NCBI GenBank assembly: GCA_016648135.1
Contig: JADDOH010010096.1
Location: 1-64,000, forward strand
Direction: 5' to 3'
DNA from: Agrypnia vestita
Taxonomy: Eukaryota > Arthropoda > Insecta > Trichoptera > Phryganeidae
DNA length: 64,000 bases
The position numbers and the translations under genes were made by a program. How positions within the stretch are numbered: the first letter of the stretch is position 1; every line of letters begins with the position of its first letter. Positions 11,089 through 22,817 of this stretch are shown piece by piece. Below the pieces are notes generated by a model. That model worked only from the letters and a program-made list of their open reading frames with translations, made no database searches and had not been told where the DNA came from.

Positions 11089-11739
11089 CAGTTTAAAATG
11101 GAGCCTCCCTATCAATGTGCAGTGTTTCTAGAATGGAGCTCTACCGACGCGGAATGAAACGAAATACCAACACGTCATGCGAGGGAGTTGTGATGATCGA
11201 TTATTCCACGCGGAGCCCTGAATTACCCAGGAATACTTCTTCGTTTCCTCACCAAAGTTCGGCCATAGCCGCCATCTTTTAATTTCGTTTTAGTGTCTGC
11301 ATTCAAAATTGAAAAACTTGAAATTGCTTTTGTAAATTCGGCGGAAAATCATAATTTATATGCCTGCGTATCTCTCGCGAATCTTTAATCAAGTTGTGTG
11401 ATTTGAAAATTGATAAAACGCCTAGTTATTAGGCGCGCCATAAAATATTTTCTGTCGTCATTGTAATTCATGTGGAAGTTATTAATTCTTAGAAATTATA
11501 AATATATAAATAATATCAATACCCTGTTAAATAGATCTTTATAGCTAAGAGGTAACTGATTCGGGACCGAAATTTTGATACGGAATATTGTAATCAATTT
11601 AAATTCTAATCTCATTTATTAATAATATCTTAGGATCTTTTTTACCAGTGGTATACGGGATTTTTATATCTGAATAACTAAAATATCGAATCACAAAGTT
11701 ACTGCTTAGAACATTAAAAATAACATAACTTAATATCAT
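11089..11739. other. Unique island (about 11100-11460), no gene
   Basis: A compositionally balanced block (ATTCCACGCGGAGCCCTGAA, CGGCCATAGCCGCCATCTT) without open reading frames or repeat copies. It is a candidate conserved non-coding element, by composition only. Confidence 0.3.
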
Positions 11740-11836
11740 TGAAAGATTTGGCAGATAATTCGTGGTCCATCATTATAATTTAAAATATATTTTACTTTAC
11801 TTTGTAATGCACACACACAATATGAGTTATTAAATC

Positions 11837-11877
11837 AATACTATAGTTTCGAGAGCAGTCCTTCTTATCATCAGGTA
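11837..11877 (-). ncRNA. Hammerhead-ribozyme-like motif in PLE terminal repeat
   Basis: Minus strand: TAC, intact CTGATGA core, extra T, a mutated stem II, GAA, palindromic ACTATAGT stem III, then A. Stem I and stem II are eroded compared with the sister copy at 35519-35563, where both pair fully. Confidence 0.5.
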
Positions 11878-12078
11878 TAGATAATAACTAACTTAAATAC
11901 AAAATTTATCAATCTAATCGGGTAGGTCAGGGGGGTGCGCGGTGGGGAAGGGTATTTTTTCCCAAAAATCTCTAGGAGTAGTGAAGTGGACTGAAATGTG
12001 ATATTATTTATTAATGCGTTTCTAGAATTCAAATTTTTTAGGAATACAACGGTTTCCTAACTATTCATTATCCATCTT

Positions 12079-12234
12079 CTATGAGGAACCGAGTGGAGTA
12101 ATTTTAATTTGACTATCGAAATAATGATTAGTGTTAATTATATGATTGGCAAATTCGGAGAAATTGTTATTTTTTAAGCAGCGGAGATGTTCTTTTATGC
12201 GTGTATTTAAGTTTCTAGTGGTTTGGCCTATATA
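12079..12234 (-). pseudogene. GIY-YIG endonuclease domain fragment of a Penelope-like element
   Basis: The minus-strand translation reads YIGQTTRNLNTRIKEHLRC, then LKNNNFSEFANHIINTNHYF and DSQIKITPLGSS before a stop (CTA at 12079-12081). YIGQT..N...RI.EH is the second half of the GIY-YIG nuclease core, with the conserved Arg and the EH segment. This nuclease nicks target DNA in canonical Penelope elements. The upstream GIY half, the RT and the linker are missing because the fragment is cut at 12235 by a TTTATTTATTTATT stretch. It is not functional. Comparable remnants lie at 39780-39939 (minus) and 40900-41264 (plus). Confidence 0.8.
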
Positions 12235-12602
12235 TTTATTTATTTATTTTGAGTATTCACAAGTACAATAAAACAAAGAAACATCTTGAAATATCCTACT
12301 GGAGCTCAATTATGAACGACTCAATATATCAATATAATTTCAGATCTTAACGCTAATCTAACCAATTATACAAGAAATAAAACAAGAGAAAAGTGAAATA
12401 AACAAAGTATGAAAACAGCAATAAAAGCAATAAATCAAAAGAAAAGTGAATTTTTTTTATCACAGTCTTCGCTAGTTATTTCATATACCTATCGCGCTTT
12501 TTTCTAACATACCTATTTCTGTTTTTGAGTTTAAAAGAATTTTACCAATATTATTATTTGTGTAATAAGCTGGTCTGATGTGAAAATTCATATTCATATT
12601 AT
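12235..12602 (-). other. Possible LINE tail followed by AT-rich sequence
   Basis: The TTTATTTATTTATT run at about 12233-12250 abuts the truncated PLE and looks like the 3' tail of a minus-strand LINE, but no coding remnant could be confirmed here. Confidence 0.3.
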
Positions 12603-13228
12603 ATAATATACATTAATTGATTAATAATGTCTCTGTGACATAAATCCAGCACTGTTCTGAAAGATTTGAACAAACTCAAAAAATATTCTGAATTGTAAAT
12701 ACTGGTAAATAAGGAATTTAACAAAAATTGGAAATAATATTTCCTGGCGTGTCCTAGTGTAATGCAAGTAATTCGGTTGAATTTCATTACACAATAAAGT
12801 ATATTGCTCTCAAATTCCGTAAAATAAATTGTAGATTTTCTCATTAGCGACATCTGTGGGGATTTAGGGGAATGAAAATGGCTTTATACAGGCCGCATGG
12901 AAAGGCAATTACAACTCATATGTGAAAGATCTCCACGCAATTTGAACATATATACAACTTCCAAAAAAATGAATAATCATGGTATATTCTATCATGGGTG
13001 GAAATGGCGAATGTTACATTGTGTAAAGTGATCACTTAAGCCAACCATTAAGATAGGTCATAAGTCCTATGTACACCCAAATGACTTATATACCTACTTT
13101 CCAATAAGAAATACAGTTTCATCTCTGTGAGATATCTATAATATACATTAATTGATTAATAATGTCTCTGTGACATAAATCCAGCACTGTTCTGAAAGAT
13201 TTGAACAAACTCAAAAAATATTCTGAAT
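12603..13228 (+). repeat. Direct repeats of about 89 bp flanking a MITE fragment
   Basis: AATATACATTAATTGATTAA through AATATTCTGAAT occurs at about 12603-12692 and again at 13140-13228, with almost no differences. A third, more divergent copy follows the MITE at 25267-25353. Between the first two copies lies part of MITE family A (about 12940-13137). The block was probably a host repeat hit by the MITE and later co-amplified or duplicated. Confidence 0.7.
12940..13137 (+). mobile_element. MITE family A, right half
   Basis: TGGTATATTCTATCATGGGT, TGTAAAGTGATCACTTAAGC, CCTATGTACACCCAAATGAC and ACCTACTTTCC...CATCTCTGTGAGATATCTAT match the right half of the complete foldback at 24947-25273. The left arm is lost. 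Confidence 0.75.
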
Positions 13229-13690
13229 AGTTAATAGTATTTGACCGACGCCCGCGTATTTAAACATTTGAAGATCCCTCTTCAATGGAGACCCAGCCAT
13301 GTTTCATGGGTCCATCGGATTTATCATCCAATGATTGAATTGTCTCTTTCCGATCACCGGTGCAGATTGATAAAAGTGTCGGATTGATTTTTAATTGGAT
13401 AGATAACATTGTTTAGCTCTGCCGTGCGTCCACCAGAGTTAATCCTCGGGTTATTTTCCAGGGCGGAGAAAAAGCAATTTGTATTTATACACTGATCCAA
13501 TTATTTCGCCATCGACAATGTTGATGCAGCGCTAATTAATTTCTGTTTCGATTAAAAATGAAAACGTTTTTTGATTGCGTTTCAAAAACCAGAAAAGCAA
13601 TTATTAACAACTGTCACCCGCACGACGCGACACACGCCGGAGGTGAAAGTTAAATTATTTTGCATTTTCAATATTTTACAGGAGCGATAA
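13229..13690. other. Unique non-coding island, candidate regulatory sequence
   Basis: A compositionally balanced block with no repeat copies and no usable frame. It carries homeodomain-type and GATA-type words: CTAATTAATTTC (about 13533), GTTAATCCTCGG (about 13438), GATTGATAAAAG, GGATAGATAAC. Proposed as an enhancer-like element on composition and word content only. Confidence 0.3.
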
Positions 13691-14499
13691 AAAGTGATAA
13701 CACCGATATTTCGCTGTAGCCGTCTAACTCTTCTCATTATTTATTTTGATCATTTTTTAGAAGACGCTGAAAATGGATGCTAAAACATTGTGTAAAATAT
13801 GTTACATCGATGTTACTATTTATTTACTATTCCGCATCTTTTAACCCAATACAATTTATGGGGGGTGTTGCCTATAACAAATCAGTCACTTGAGCATCGT
13901 TTTATAGTAAGTAGATTCATGAGCGTGCAGTTCATACTCTAGTGCGAGGGTTTAGTACCCAAACTGTGAAATAAAAGCGGCATTTCTCTTCTGCCAGATG
14001 CTAAGAGGCATATGCAATACATATTTTAAACTTTTAATGTACAATTTTTAAAAAGCTCTTCCCTCTGCTAATTTTATGTCACTAGCGTTTCGGGGAACGC
14101 TATTTGTGAAACGCCGCTGTATATAAATTAAAGGTACATATTTTTTCCTTTTTCTAGAATTTGATTTATAATTGTATTGGTAATTTCTTAGGTAATTCAA
14201 CGAATACTTGCACCTGGCTTTTGTGATTAATTTTAATTCATGTTATTAATAATTGATGTATTAAATTCAAAAGAAAATCAATGAAACCCTTCTCTTTTTT
14301 ACTTGTGAGTTTTGTCTGTCTATTTTTATAGTAACGACGTCGCGGATCGTATTTTAATAGCGATTAAAGGAATATTTTTATATAGGAAAAAATCGTAACC
14401 ACGACATGGCAATAAGTACCATATCATCTACTTTCAGCGTATAGTTCTTGTACATTTCCTGCATAAACTACACCCAACTCGATTTCTACAACGACAAAA
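13691..14499. other. Gene-free AT-rich stretch
   Basis: Nothing recognisable was seen. Confidence 0.4.
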
Positions 14500-14850
14500 A
14501 ATTAAGAAAAGCGCAGAAACTGGAGCCTTTCGCGTTCACCGTGACCCGTGCCAGCCGAGCTAATCTGTCTGGATCCAGACTCGTAAAATACAGGCTCCGG
14601 GACAGACGCTTTGCGAGACAAATCTCCGGGAAGTAAAGGGACAATGGGCCGTCATTCCGCGCGCCTCGCTTCCACCTGGGCCGGCCGCTATGCATACAGA
14701 TAGCCTCAATTACCGCCCAGATCGCCCCCACGGCCCGGCGAACAAATGTTTATAACAGCCCTTAAAAATGATTCTCGGCAAATGCTACTGCCGACGGAGA
14801 AAATGAGGCACGACTCCGCCGAGTCCTCAAATATTGACACGGCGCGATGA
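14500..14850. other. GC-rich unique island
   Basis: A sharply GC-richer block (GGCCGTCATTCCGCGCGCCT, TGGGCCGGCCGCTATGCA, GCACGACTCCGCCGAG) in an AT-rich region. Frames on both strands (62 and 81 codons) overlap and are compositional. No repeat copy is present. It could be a conserved non-coding element or CpG-rich regulatory DNA. Confidence 0.35.
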
Positions 14851-17524
14851 ATTAGAATGAAAATTTACATTATTTTGATAAAGTTGACTGTAAAGTGTAT
14901 TATTTCGTATGGCTGTATATTCTAGAAATTGTTTTATTAATGCTTTCGTTCTTCTATCCACGCCGGCGGGGTCTGATGAAACTTAATATTCCAACTCGGA
15001 TACCGCCCCTGAACCATTTTACCAAACCAGCGTTTTATTTTTAATTGACAACTAACATCTAAAATCGGTCCGTATCAGAATATTCGTAGTTGTGGGTGAA
15101 GCAGTATTATAGAAATATACATCGCTGTATATTGATGCTTCTTCTCCAGTCGATTACCTTATTCTTCAAAATCGTAATCGTGACACCACTAGGCATCATA
15201 AGTCTTCACCCTGTGGTGTCGATTTATCTCTACAACTCTATTTCACTCTAGAGTGTAACAGATTGTTTAACAAACAGAAGGACGGCTATTGCTGAATGAT
15301 TTCTTCTTCTTCTTAATACTTCGATTTCACAAGGAAACACATGGACAAATTTGAAGTGCATATTAATGAACAATACAATAACAATACAGCTGGAATTTGA
15401 TTGTCAGGGTTTAAACCTACACCTTACGTAAACTTTTGGAACTGGTTCTTGTGGAATATGCACAGTCTATACTTGTGGTATATATACTTATAGGAAGTAG
15501 TACCTGATACTCAACTAAGTGTGTGGTGTTTTGTCACGTAGGACCAGTTCAGAGATAATTTCTCCTGGTGCTCTCTGCATGTACTTTGCCTCCCGGGGGT
15601 GACAAGACCCTTATCCGATGCTGGAACACAACGTTGCAATTATTAAAGCCATCGTCTTAGAAATCGCCCTCATCCTCTCTGGCTTTCCACGGTTCAAGTG
15701 ACTACCAGTGACAAATCGTGAACTGTCTTTTTTGAATACTCTATTGTTCAAAAATTTTAACATTTTCGCCGCAATTCTGTTCAGGCGTTCGCCATGTGCT
15801 CAACCTCTCAAATTCATCAAGTTTTTTCTCTTAATGTCCATTTTTCCACTGCATAGAGTAGCAAGACGCCAAACTAGATGCATTTTTGTAGTAATTGTTA
15901 CAGATCTAGTTTTCCAGATTATGTACAGCTTTGACATCGCATTTTATGCTACACCAATTTGTCTTCTCTCTTTAAATTTATGGAAAATTTAAGACATTTT
16001 GATTTGGTTGGTTTATAAAAAAAGATTTTAAGGAATTGAATCAACATTCATAATACTCCAGTTGAAAAATTCAACGAAAGTCGCATTGAACCTAAATATC
16101 TGCGTAACATACTAATAACATATATTACTTATCATTCGCGTCTAATCTCCGTGATGGTTTTAAAACTCCTCCGTGCGCGCCGACGCAGGGGTCGCAAAGA
16201 CGAAAAATAACTCTTACGAATACCTCTTCCAGCAGTCGGTTTCGGGAACGGAATGACTGATAGCTCCGTAAAATAACCGCCGTTAATGCGATGTAACTGG
16301 CATCCGTGTCATTTTGAATTTTTCATTACTTTGTTTTACAATTTTTTAGTAAAAAAATCCAACCACCGTTTGTCTGTTTTTTAAAACGAGTCCCATGTAA
16401 ATGACGGATTCGTTTTACAGAAATAAAACATTTTATTTTATTTACTATTAACACTAAATGGACTAGCGGACCAGCATAAAAGCGTTTCTCTTAATTATAA
16501 AATTCGCTATTAAATTGATCAGAACTCGAAACAGTACTTAACATAGAAAATCCTCGCGATAAGACCTGAGAGTATTTGTTTAATAAATAATCGAACTCAA
16601 TAAAATAGGCACTGTAACCTTATATCACTTATTAATTAAGATATATTATATATTTATACTTAAGTACAGAGATAATCATGAAACATTAACTGTAGATTTC
16701 AAAGATAGATCAAGTAGTGTATGTGATTAAAAAATCGCTTTAAAATTAATATAATAAAAAAAATTAGCGTTGATTTTTTTACATACTCATGAAGAATAAT
16801 ATAAGAAAATTTAAGTGAACACTATTTTCATTTTCGCAATGCAAGCTTCATTTAAAGGTAAAAAAACATCAATTTCGCATAGAATATCATGTAAAAGATA
16901 AATAAAAATAATATGAAAATTATAAAAATTATTAAAATTTTAAATCATAATATAACTTTTGGCTCATCTATATATAATAAATACAAATATAATAACTTCA
17001 GCGAATTAATTATTCTCGGCGTAACGTAACATCTCTCTTGCTCCGGATGGGCTAATGTGCAACAAATGATATAGCTTATGAGAATTTGGTTGCTGCAGTG
17101 AGGAAGAGTATATTCACCTAGATATTGAGATGATTTTGAGATCCATGTCAGAATCTGTACGCACAGTGAACTGTCACAAACACCACAAAGCTCGGACAGG
17201 TAGACAGTTGACAGATAGATGAAGGTACGTTACCATTCAAAATGTCCGCTCTCAGATGCCACAACCTATACATTGAAGTATATTCGGACATTTAATTAAT
17301 CAATAACACGTTTACTAACTATTTCATAAATAGTTTACTAGCTTATCATATAGACGGTCTTACATTTCATATTCCCGAGCCGTGTTGCAGTATCGCATCG
17401 TACCAGAATACGTTAAATATTATCATTTTAATAGATTTATTAAAGAACTGATAAATTAGAAGGAACTTCGTGAATTGATCAAAACCAACGAATAAAATAA
17501 TTTAGAAAAACAATAACAAAAGAC
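14851..17524. other. Long gene-free stretch
   Basis: No supported gene. A 94-codon frame at 15708-15992 lacks any recognisable domain. A balanced segment at about 16140-16320 (CTCCGTGCGCGCCGACGCAG) is unique. The remainder is AT-rich. Confidence 0.4.
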
Positions 17525-17665
17525 ATTTCATTCGATTTTTTTGACAGTTATACAACACCCTGATGATGGAATGGTAATTTCTTAAACATGTTGTAAATAC
17601 TCAAATAAAAGTAGATATATTCAAATAGAATAATATATTTTTTTTAAATGTCAATCTATAATGTT
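17525..17665 (+). mobile_element. PLE-like tail repeat (ACATTTCATTCGATTTTT family)
   Basis: Matches 52162-52320 and, from the CACCCTGA block on, 47850-47965. Shared words: TTTTTTGACAGTTATACA, CCCTGATGATGGAATG, AAACATGTTG, AAAAGTAGAT, TGTCAATCTA. It contains the hammerhead-like motif described separately and is non-coding. Confidence 0.65.
17556..17596 (+). ncRNA. Hammerhead-ribozyme-like motif, eroded
   Basis: CACC, CTGATGA, extra T, GGAAT...ATTTC stem II, TAA replacing GAA, palindromic ACATGT, T, then GTA. It is the same family as 52198-52236 and 47856-47895, but the GAA core and stem I are mutated. Confidence 0.45.
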
Positions 17666-18299
17666 GAAAAAATAATAAGGAAGGGATGATAATAAAGATA
17701 TACGACGCGGGTGTTGATGACACCAGAAACTAAGGACGTTTGCAAGAGACCAGTAAACCAGATTCTGTAAGGAGGTCCATTTAAAAGCTTCAACAATTAT
17801 GGATCACAAAATATAAACAAAAAATTGTCAGATCAAAATATTTCTTTACGTAAGGGTTGTGACTGAAAAGCAATGTTGTTGAAATATTGTGGTCGACGAA
17901 TATTCCGGACACTTCTAAAACACGGTAGTATAATTGCCGATAGTAAAACGATAACATTATATGTATATACTATGAAGATACTTGTCGCTGAGTGGATTAC
18001 GGGCTCAAATGAAAACGTTCTACACGGCGAAGAATCGCTGGTTTCCCTCCAAATCACGGAACTAGGGGACTTTTTATAGTCTCTGGCGCTTGTAAACATC
18101 CAGAAATACCATTCACAAAATGTCAAGCACTAAGGGTGGTGTCTAGAGAATTCTACATATTCGTTTCAATATTTTGCTGAAATATTTGGCAGCATTTGGG
18201 CTGCTCTCCTTGTGAAACTATTGTCTTCATCATTAGAAGTATCATTCCTTTTCAGAATTTACGTTCCAATAAATAACATCTACGTATTAAGAATTTTGA
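17666..18299. other. Gene-free stretch
   Basis: Overlapping frames on both strands at 17833-18126 do not resemble a protein family. Nothing else was seen. Confidence 0.35.
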
Positions 18300-18550
18300 T
18301 GAACGAAATTCCTCCGTACGCCCATCCCTTCTGAATGAGCGTCAGCCCTTTAAGGAACGCGAGTAATTAATTAAATCGAGGATTAGAAAGGATATGTTGC
18401 AAAATATGCGCGATGTACGAACTTGCTAAGCCGGGCTTATTTACTGAATACCGTGTTTATCTTGAACACGTGTGATAAGGTCCCGTAGAGCCTTCCCAAA
18501 TTCCCTCTAAACAATGGCCAAATTTAATTTTATCTGCGTGAATTTTGACT
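18300..18550. other. Unique non-coding island
   Basis: Balanced composition with no repeat copies; contains GAGTAATTAATTAAATCGAG (homeodomain-type word) and CTTGAACACGTGTGATAAGG. It is possibly cis-regulatory. Confidence 0.28.
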
Positions 18551-18744
18551 CTTATCCAAAACAATTCATTATGATAAATGTTTAGAATTACAAAACAACT
18601 GATATGATTTGTAATTATTCGGAAAATATATTATAATTATGTAAGTATTATATCTAAAAAAACTGATCTGTCGTAAGTTTAAATTAGCTTTATTATTCTT
18701 TACGTACATTTTTTTGCTGTTTTTTCCAGCGAATTGTTACATAC

Positions 18745-19155
18745 TTACTTACCTACCATCACGCCTTTTCCCCCTGGGGGTAGGTTAGGTTAGAGCGCCA
18801 TTCTCTTCCGTCCTGACATACAACTCTCACCTCATCCACATTCATACATCTTCGCAGGCAAGCTCGACGGTTGTTGAGACTTCTAACGAGACCATCTTCC
18901 AGTATGGTTAATCTGGTCATACCACGTCTTCCACGGTCGCCCTCTCTTTCTGGCACCGTCAACACTTGCATTATATATCTTTCTTACCATTCTTTCGTCA
19001 TTCATTCGCTCAACATGCCAAAACCACCTGAGGGCCCCTGTTTTGATTCTATGAATTATGATACGATCAGCTTCACATTCATTCATAATATCTTAATTCT
19101 TTAATCTATCATAAATGGATTTTCCACACATACGTCTAAGGGATCTCTTGTATTC
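18745..19155 (-). mobile_element. 5'-truncated LINE fragment, RTE-like, same family as 5440-5859
   Basis: Minus-strand frames 18883-19086 (ALRWFWHVERMNDERMVRKI, YNASVDGARKRGRP, KTWYDQIN) and 18759-18971 (ILEDGLVRSLNNRRACLRRC, MNVDEVRVVCQDGREWRS) are consecutive parts of the same C-terminal protein, separated by a frameshift near 18900. The ACTTACTTAC tail at about 18743 marks the 3' end. It is a dead copy. The clade is given as RTE-like by the overall look of the terminal domain; this is not certain. Confidence 0.8.
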
Positions 19156-20769
19156 CAGTATCTTTGTATAGGTTAATAAAGACATTCGCTTTACCGACTG
19201 CACTAACTTTAATAAAAGCATTTTACAGACACACACACACAATTCTGGTGATTGTATTTAAGTGAAATTTTTATATTTTACACATTTTTTGCAGGGGCAC
19301 TGATAAAATAACAAGTGTGTGAGACCGCAATTCTTCTCTTTATCTTTTATTTTTGGTCCCACTCTCACCACCCAATTAAGTATTAAGGTTACAAGTGGTT
19401 ACGAACTTTAAAGCATTCATATTCATGTCGCGATGCCGTTTTCTCAAGTATTCGTTGATATTGTAACTGTTGACTCATGTATACGTATTTTTAAATACAA
19501 TCTTTGATATTCCATTTATTGTATAATATTGTTATTGTACCATTCTTTACTCTACCTATACGTTAATATGACAATAATTTCATTGTTATATCTGGACCAC
19601 TACTTGACATAATTTACTTTAAACTCGACAAAAACTTGTATACCTACTTACAAATATATAATTTTAATACCAAGTCATCATTTTTCATTATTATATTAAA
19701 GTGCACTAATTTGATCGATTCTTTTTATTTTAAAAACTTTTTAAAACAGAAGAAGTCTTCGAAGAATTTTTGAACAAAGAAGTTTAGGGATAGGTACATA
19801 GAACTCCAACATTGCGAGTAATTTTTCTTCTTCTTATAAGGGCCTAGTACACTGGCCTGCATCGGTAGAAGAGAAAATAGGAGCTTAAAGCTTCACGTGT
19901 TTTTCTGCAGAGATCAATGCTTTCACATTTTTTCAAAGTCCACCAAAACCTAAATTCTAATTTTTTTCGTTATTAATGTAATTAAATACTATCTTAAAAC
20001 AATCACTACATTTTTATTTTTCTGTGTACAAAAACCGACTGCTAGAAAAAAACAAACAAAAATATACTAACAAGACGTCACTCCTGAATGATTTGCAATA
20101 CATTTCTAGATCAACAATGACGTCGGTCAATTCTCGAAACACCTGTCCCATAATAATATTTATTTTTATTTATTTATTGTTTATTTGCATTTACATTAGT
20201 TAATACAAGATACTAATAACTGCCACACTAGGTAAAAACCTGTTCTGTGGCAGTTATTCTCATATGGTATTTATGTAGTAGTAAAAAATGACAATTAAAG
20301 AATCTAAATCTAAAAGAAAATAAAAAGAAAAGAAAATATACATACAAAATCAAGATAAGAATTTAAAGTAAATCATAGGAATACCTAAATCTAAGAGAAA
20401 AGAAAAGAAAAGAAAATACACATACAAAATTAAGATAAGAATTTAAGTACTTACAAAAATAAATATTATACTATAGTATACTTTAAATTACATAAATAGT
20501 TTTTGCCAATTCAGAGATCAAGGGCGGATCGGATCAGACGTTTTACTTTTAGGTACCTCTAAATTATTTGTATTTGCCAACCTTGTAACCCGTGTTTGTT
20601 GTGTACGATTAAAATTTACCTTGTCCTTGTGGAATTTTATAAGTATGGTTTTAAGGTATAATTGTCTCGGGTCAAGAACGTTAAATATTCCAAACAAATC
20701 ATCTGAAGGAAACGTTCTCGATTTCTTGGTGATATATACGGAGGAATTTGACAAACAGTGATTTATTAT
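19156..20769. other. Long gene-free AT-rich stretch
   Basis: No supported gene. A local near-repeat of CTAAATCTAAAAGAAAATAA-type sequence at 20298-20345 and 20385-20425 is a low-order duplication. ACTAGGTAAAAACCTGTTCT (20228) is the reverse complement of 2322-2341, so a small dispersed repeat is shared between 2300-2400 and 20170-20270. Confidence 0.4.
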
Positions 20770-21090
20770 TTCAAATAATTTCAGATATTCTTTTCATAAT
20801 ACCTGCCAGCGCCATTTCAAATTTATTTTGAATAATTTATACCTCAGGCATAGTACGAGCAAACTGCTCATCCAAAACGCAATATCCAATGATTGGAATT
20901 AATCTTAATCCGATACCCTGATACCAAATCCCAGCCCGGCTTTCCCAGTGACCCCAGGAATTTCCATAATCCTCCCTTATCTCAAACGATTTGATCCCAC
21001 CAAGTATTGAGACAATTTCGTCCCCAAATTTAATTTAAACAGTGCCAAAATTTAATCCTAGCATGTCTGTCTTTTGTCAAATAATTGCTT
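20770..21090. other. Unique non-coding island
   Basis: Balanced composition; words such as GGAATTAATCTTAATCCGAT (paired TAATC/TTAATCC Bicoid/Otd-type sites) and TGACCCCAGGAATTTCC. No coding frame and no repeat copy. It is a candidate enhancer by inspection only. Confidence 0.3.
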
Positions 21091-22249
21091 CGACACTTAG
21101 AGGGTTGTGAATAATACATAGTTCAGTTTTCTTGGGGGGATGAGTTGTGGAAAATATATGTATTACGTAGGACGTAATTAGTTTCGATTGAATTGTATTA
21201 ATTCAATTCGTATTCGGAGATTTGATTTAATAATGTCTTGGCAAATAACCACATTTTCCAGGCAGGTGGAATGCTTAATAGGAATCTTGTATTAATGCCG
21301 AGTATTTTAAATAGATTAGTGTTGTGCATGTTATGAAATATATATTAAATAAATATTGTATAATTTTTTTTAGGATTTCGTTACGTTGGCGATAATGCCA
21401 TGCAGTAATGCAACTCAACTGTCGTAGATGCACTTTATCCGTAGAATAGCTCATCACAACTTTACTATACTGTTAAAAGAAAAAACAAGATTATTTTAGA
21501 AAACTTGCGGAGCTGGATTGCATTAAGCATCCAACATTTTGATTTCTATTTTTATTTGTTTCAGTCTTAGTTGTTAAGTAAATAAATCCACTTCTTCCGT
21601 TATTCTTTATTTACCACGCTTATAATTAGCTTCACCCGTTTGTCTGGACGGAATCTTATAATTGATACTTCACCCGCTTCCCAATGCTCAATCGAGCTGA
21701 AATCTGAACACAGACGTGTTCTCGATGACAATGAAAGAATTAATAACAATTAATCGATGAATACATTATAATTAATTAATCAAAATTTTATATGGAAAAT
21801 TAGTTAATGAGCTCACCAAAAGACGGCGCAGCTACCGAGGTGATTTTGTATGCTGGATAATATTAAGGCTAAAAAGCAGAAAATTATATTACATGAAAAA
21901 AAAATTTTTTAAACCACGTTTATATTTATATTTAAATACTTAAAAGTAAAAAATAAATTTTCTGCCAAAAAATGTTTTCCTCAGTCTCCAAATGAAAGCT
22001 TTCGCTCCATCAACAACATAATTCTGTAATCTTTATTAAAATCGTAAGCGCCCACCTTTTATTTGGGAAGTGAGGCAAAAATTTTTTGGACGAAAATTTA
22101 TTATATAAATTTAAATATATTATTTTATTCGTCTAACATTATAATGCAAAAAACAATACACGTGCCGTGGAAACGCTCAAGCATCCAAAGTTATAAATAG
22201 TTCGCAATGAAAATCGATTCACTACCTGTTTCTTGAACGAAATGTCTTC
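21091..22249. other. Gene-free AT-rich stretch with a decayed family B-like piece near 21640-21740
   Basis: AATCGAGCTGAAATCTGAAC at about 21690 resembles the GATCCAATCGAGCTGAAACT block of family B. Otherwise nothing was recognised. Confidence 0.35.
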
Positions 22250-22589
22250 GTCGTTTAAGTTCCCGCAGTCCCATCTGCGGCACACTTCCCCACCCCTACT
22301 CGTGGGATACTTCCCCCTGACCCCCGCGCACCCTTCCGGCCGCCGTACACCTATTTGATTTGCCCTAATGTAATGTGGAACAGTACACGCACGTATTCGC
22401 TCACACCCGTTTCCAGATTGTACTTTTTCATGGTTACTGTATCATGGTACGTCACATGCGGGGTATAAAAGCAAAGGCAGCGATATCAATACACTGCCAG
22501 TCCGAGGAATTTTGTGGTTTTGCATAATTTTAGAACAGTATAGTAGTAGTCAATTCAAAGCTCCCCTCATACATAAGCATAATATGCGT
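22250..22589 (+). promoter_or_regulatory. GC-richer island ending in a TATA-type core promoter candidate
   Basis: A C-rich block (22270-22350) is followed by TATAAAAG at 22464-22471 and, 35 bp further, a CCAGTC initiator-like word around 22499. The spacing fits an arthropod TATA/Inr core promoter firing to the right, but no coding exon follows: a LINE tail begins at about 22595. An 18-bp word spanning the TATA box (22463-22480) recurs inverted at 24643-24660. It could belong to a host gene whose exon lies elsewhere, to a non-coding transcript, or to a mobile element. Confidence 0.35.
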
Positions 22590-22594
22590 TTCAC

Positions 22595-22817
22595 CTTTTT
22601 TTTTATTATTATTTTTTTTATTTATTTAACGCCCTTATGGGCTTTTACAAATTTACAGAATATTTTTTTTTAAATAACATAAGACAGTTAAATTAATAAT
22701 ACAGTTAAAAGTTACAATAATAATAGTTCAGCTTTGTCCTATACACAGTTATACTATCAGTAAAAATGTCAGCCGCCTCTGCATGTTCATTCCCTAATGA
22801 GTGTAATCTGGGATTAA
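22595..22817 (-). mobile_element. Jockey-like LINE 3' terminus, strongly 5'-truncated
   Basis: TTTATTTATTTAACGCCCTT, ATGGGCTTTTACAAATTTAC, TAACATAAGACAGTTAAA, CTATACACAGTTATACTATC and ATTCCCTAATGAGTGTAATC match 43340-43690 closely. The copy therefore keeps the 3' UTR plus the last about 30 codons of ORF2. It is oriented minus, with the tail at the low coordinate. Confidence 0.85.

Larger units (their letters stand above)
11740..12234 (-). mobile_element. Penelope-like element 3' part with endonuclease remnant and terminal repeat
   Basis: On the minus strand the order is GIY-YIG endonuclease remnant (12079-12234), about 200 bp of 3' region, hammerhead-like motif (11837-11877), then the terminal-repeat body. 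The body (TTTACTTTACTTTGTAA, CACACAATATGAGTTATTAA) is the same family as the foldback at 35371-35640. Finding the hammerhead motif downstream of a PLE endonuclease, in the same orientation, identifies the source of this repeat family. Confidence 0.75.
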
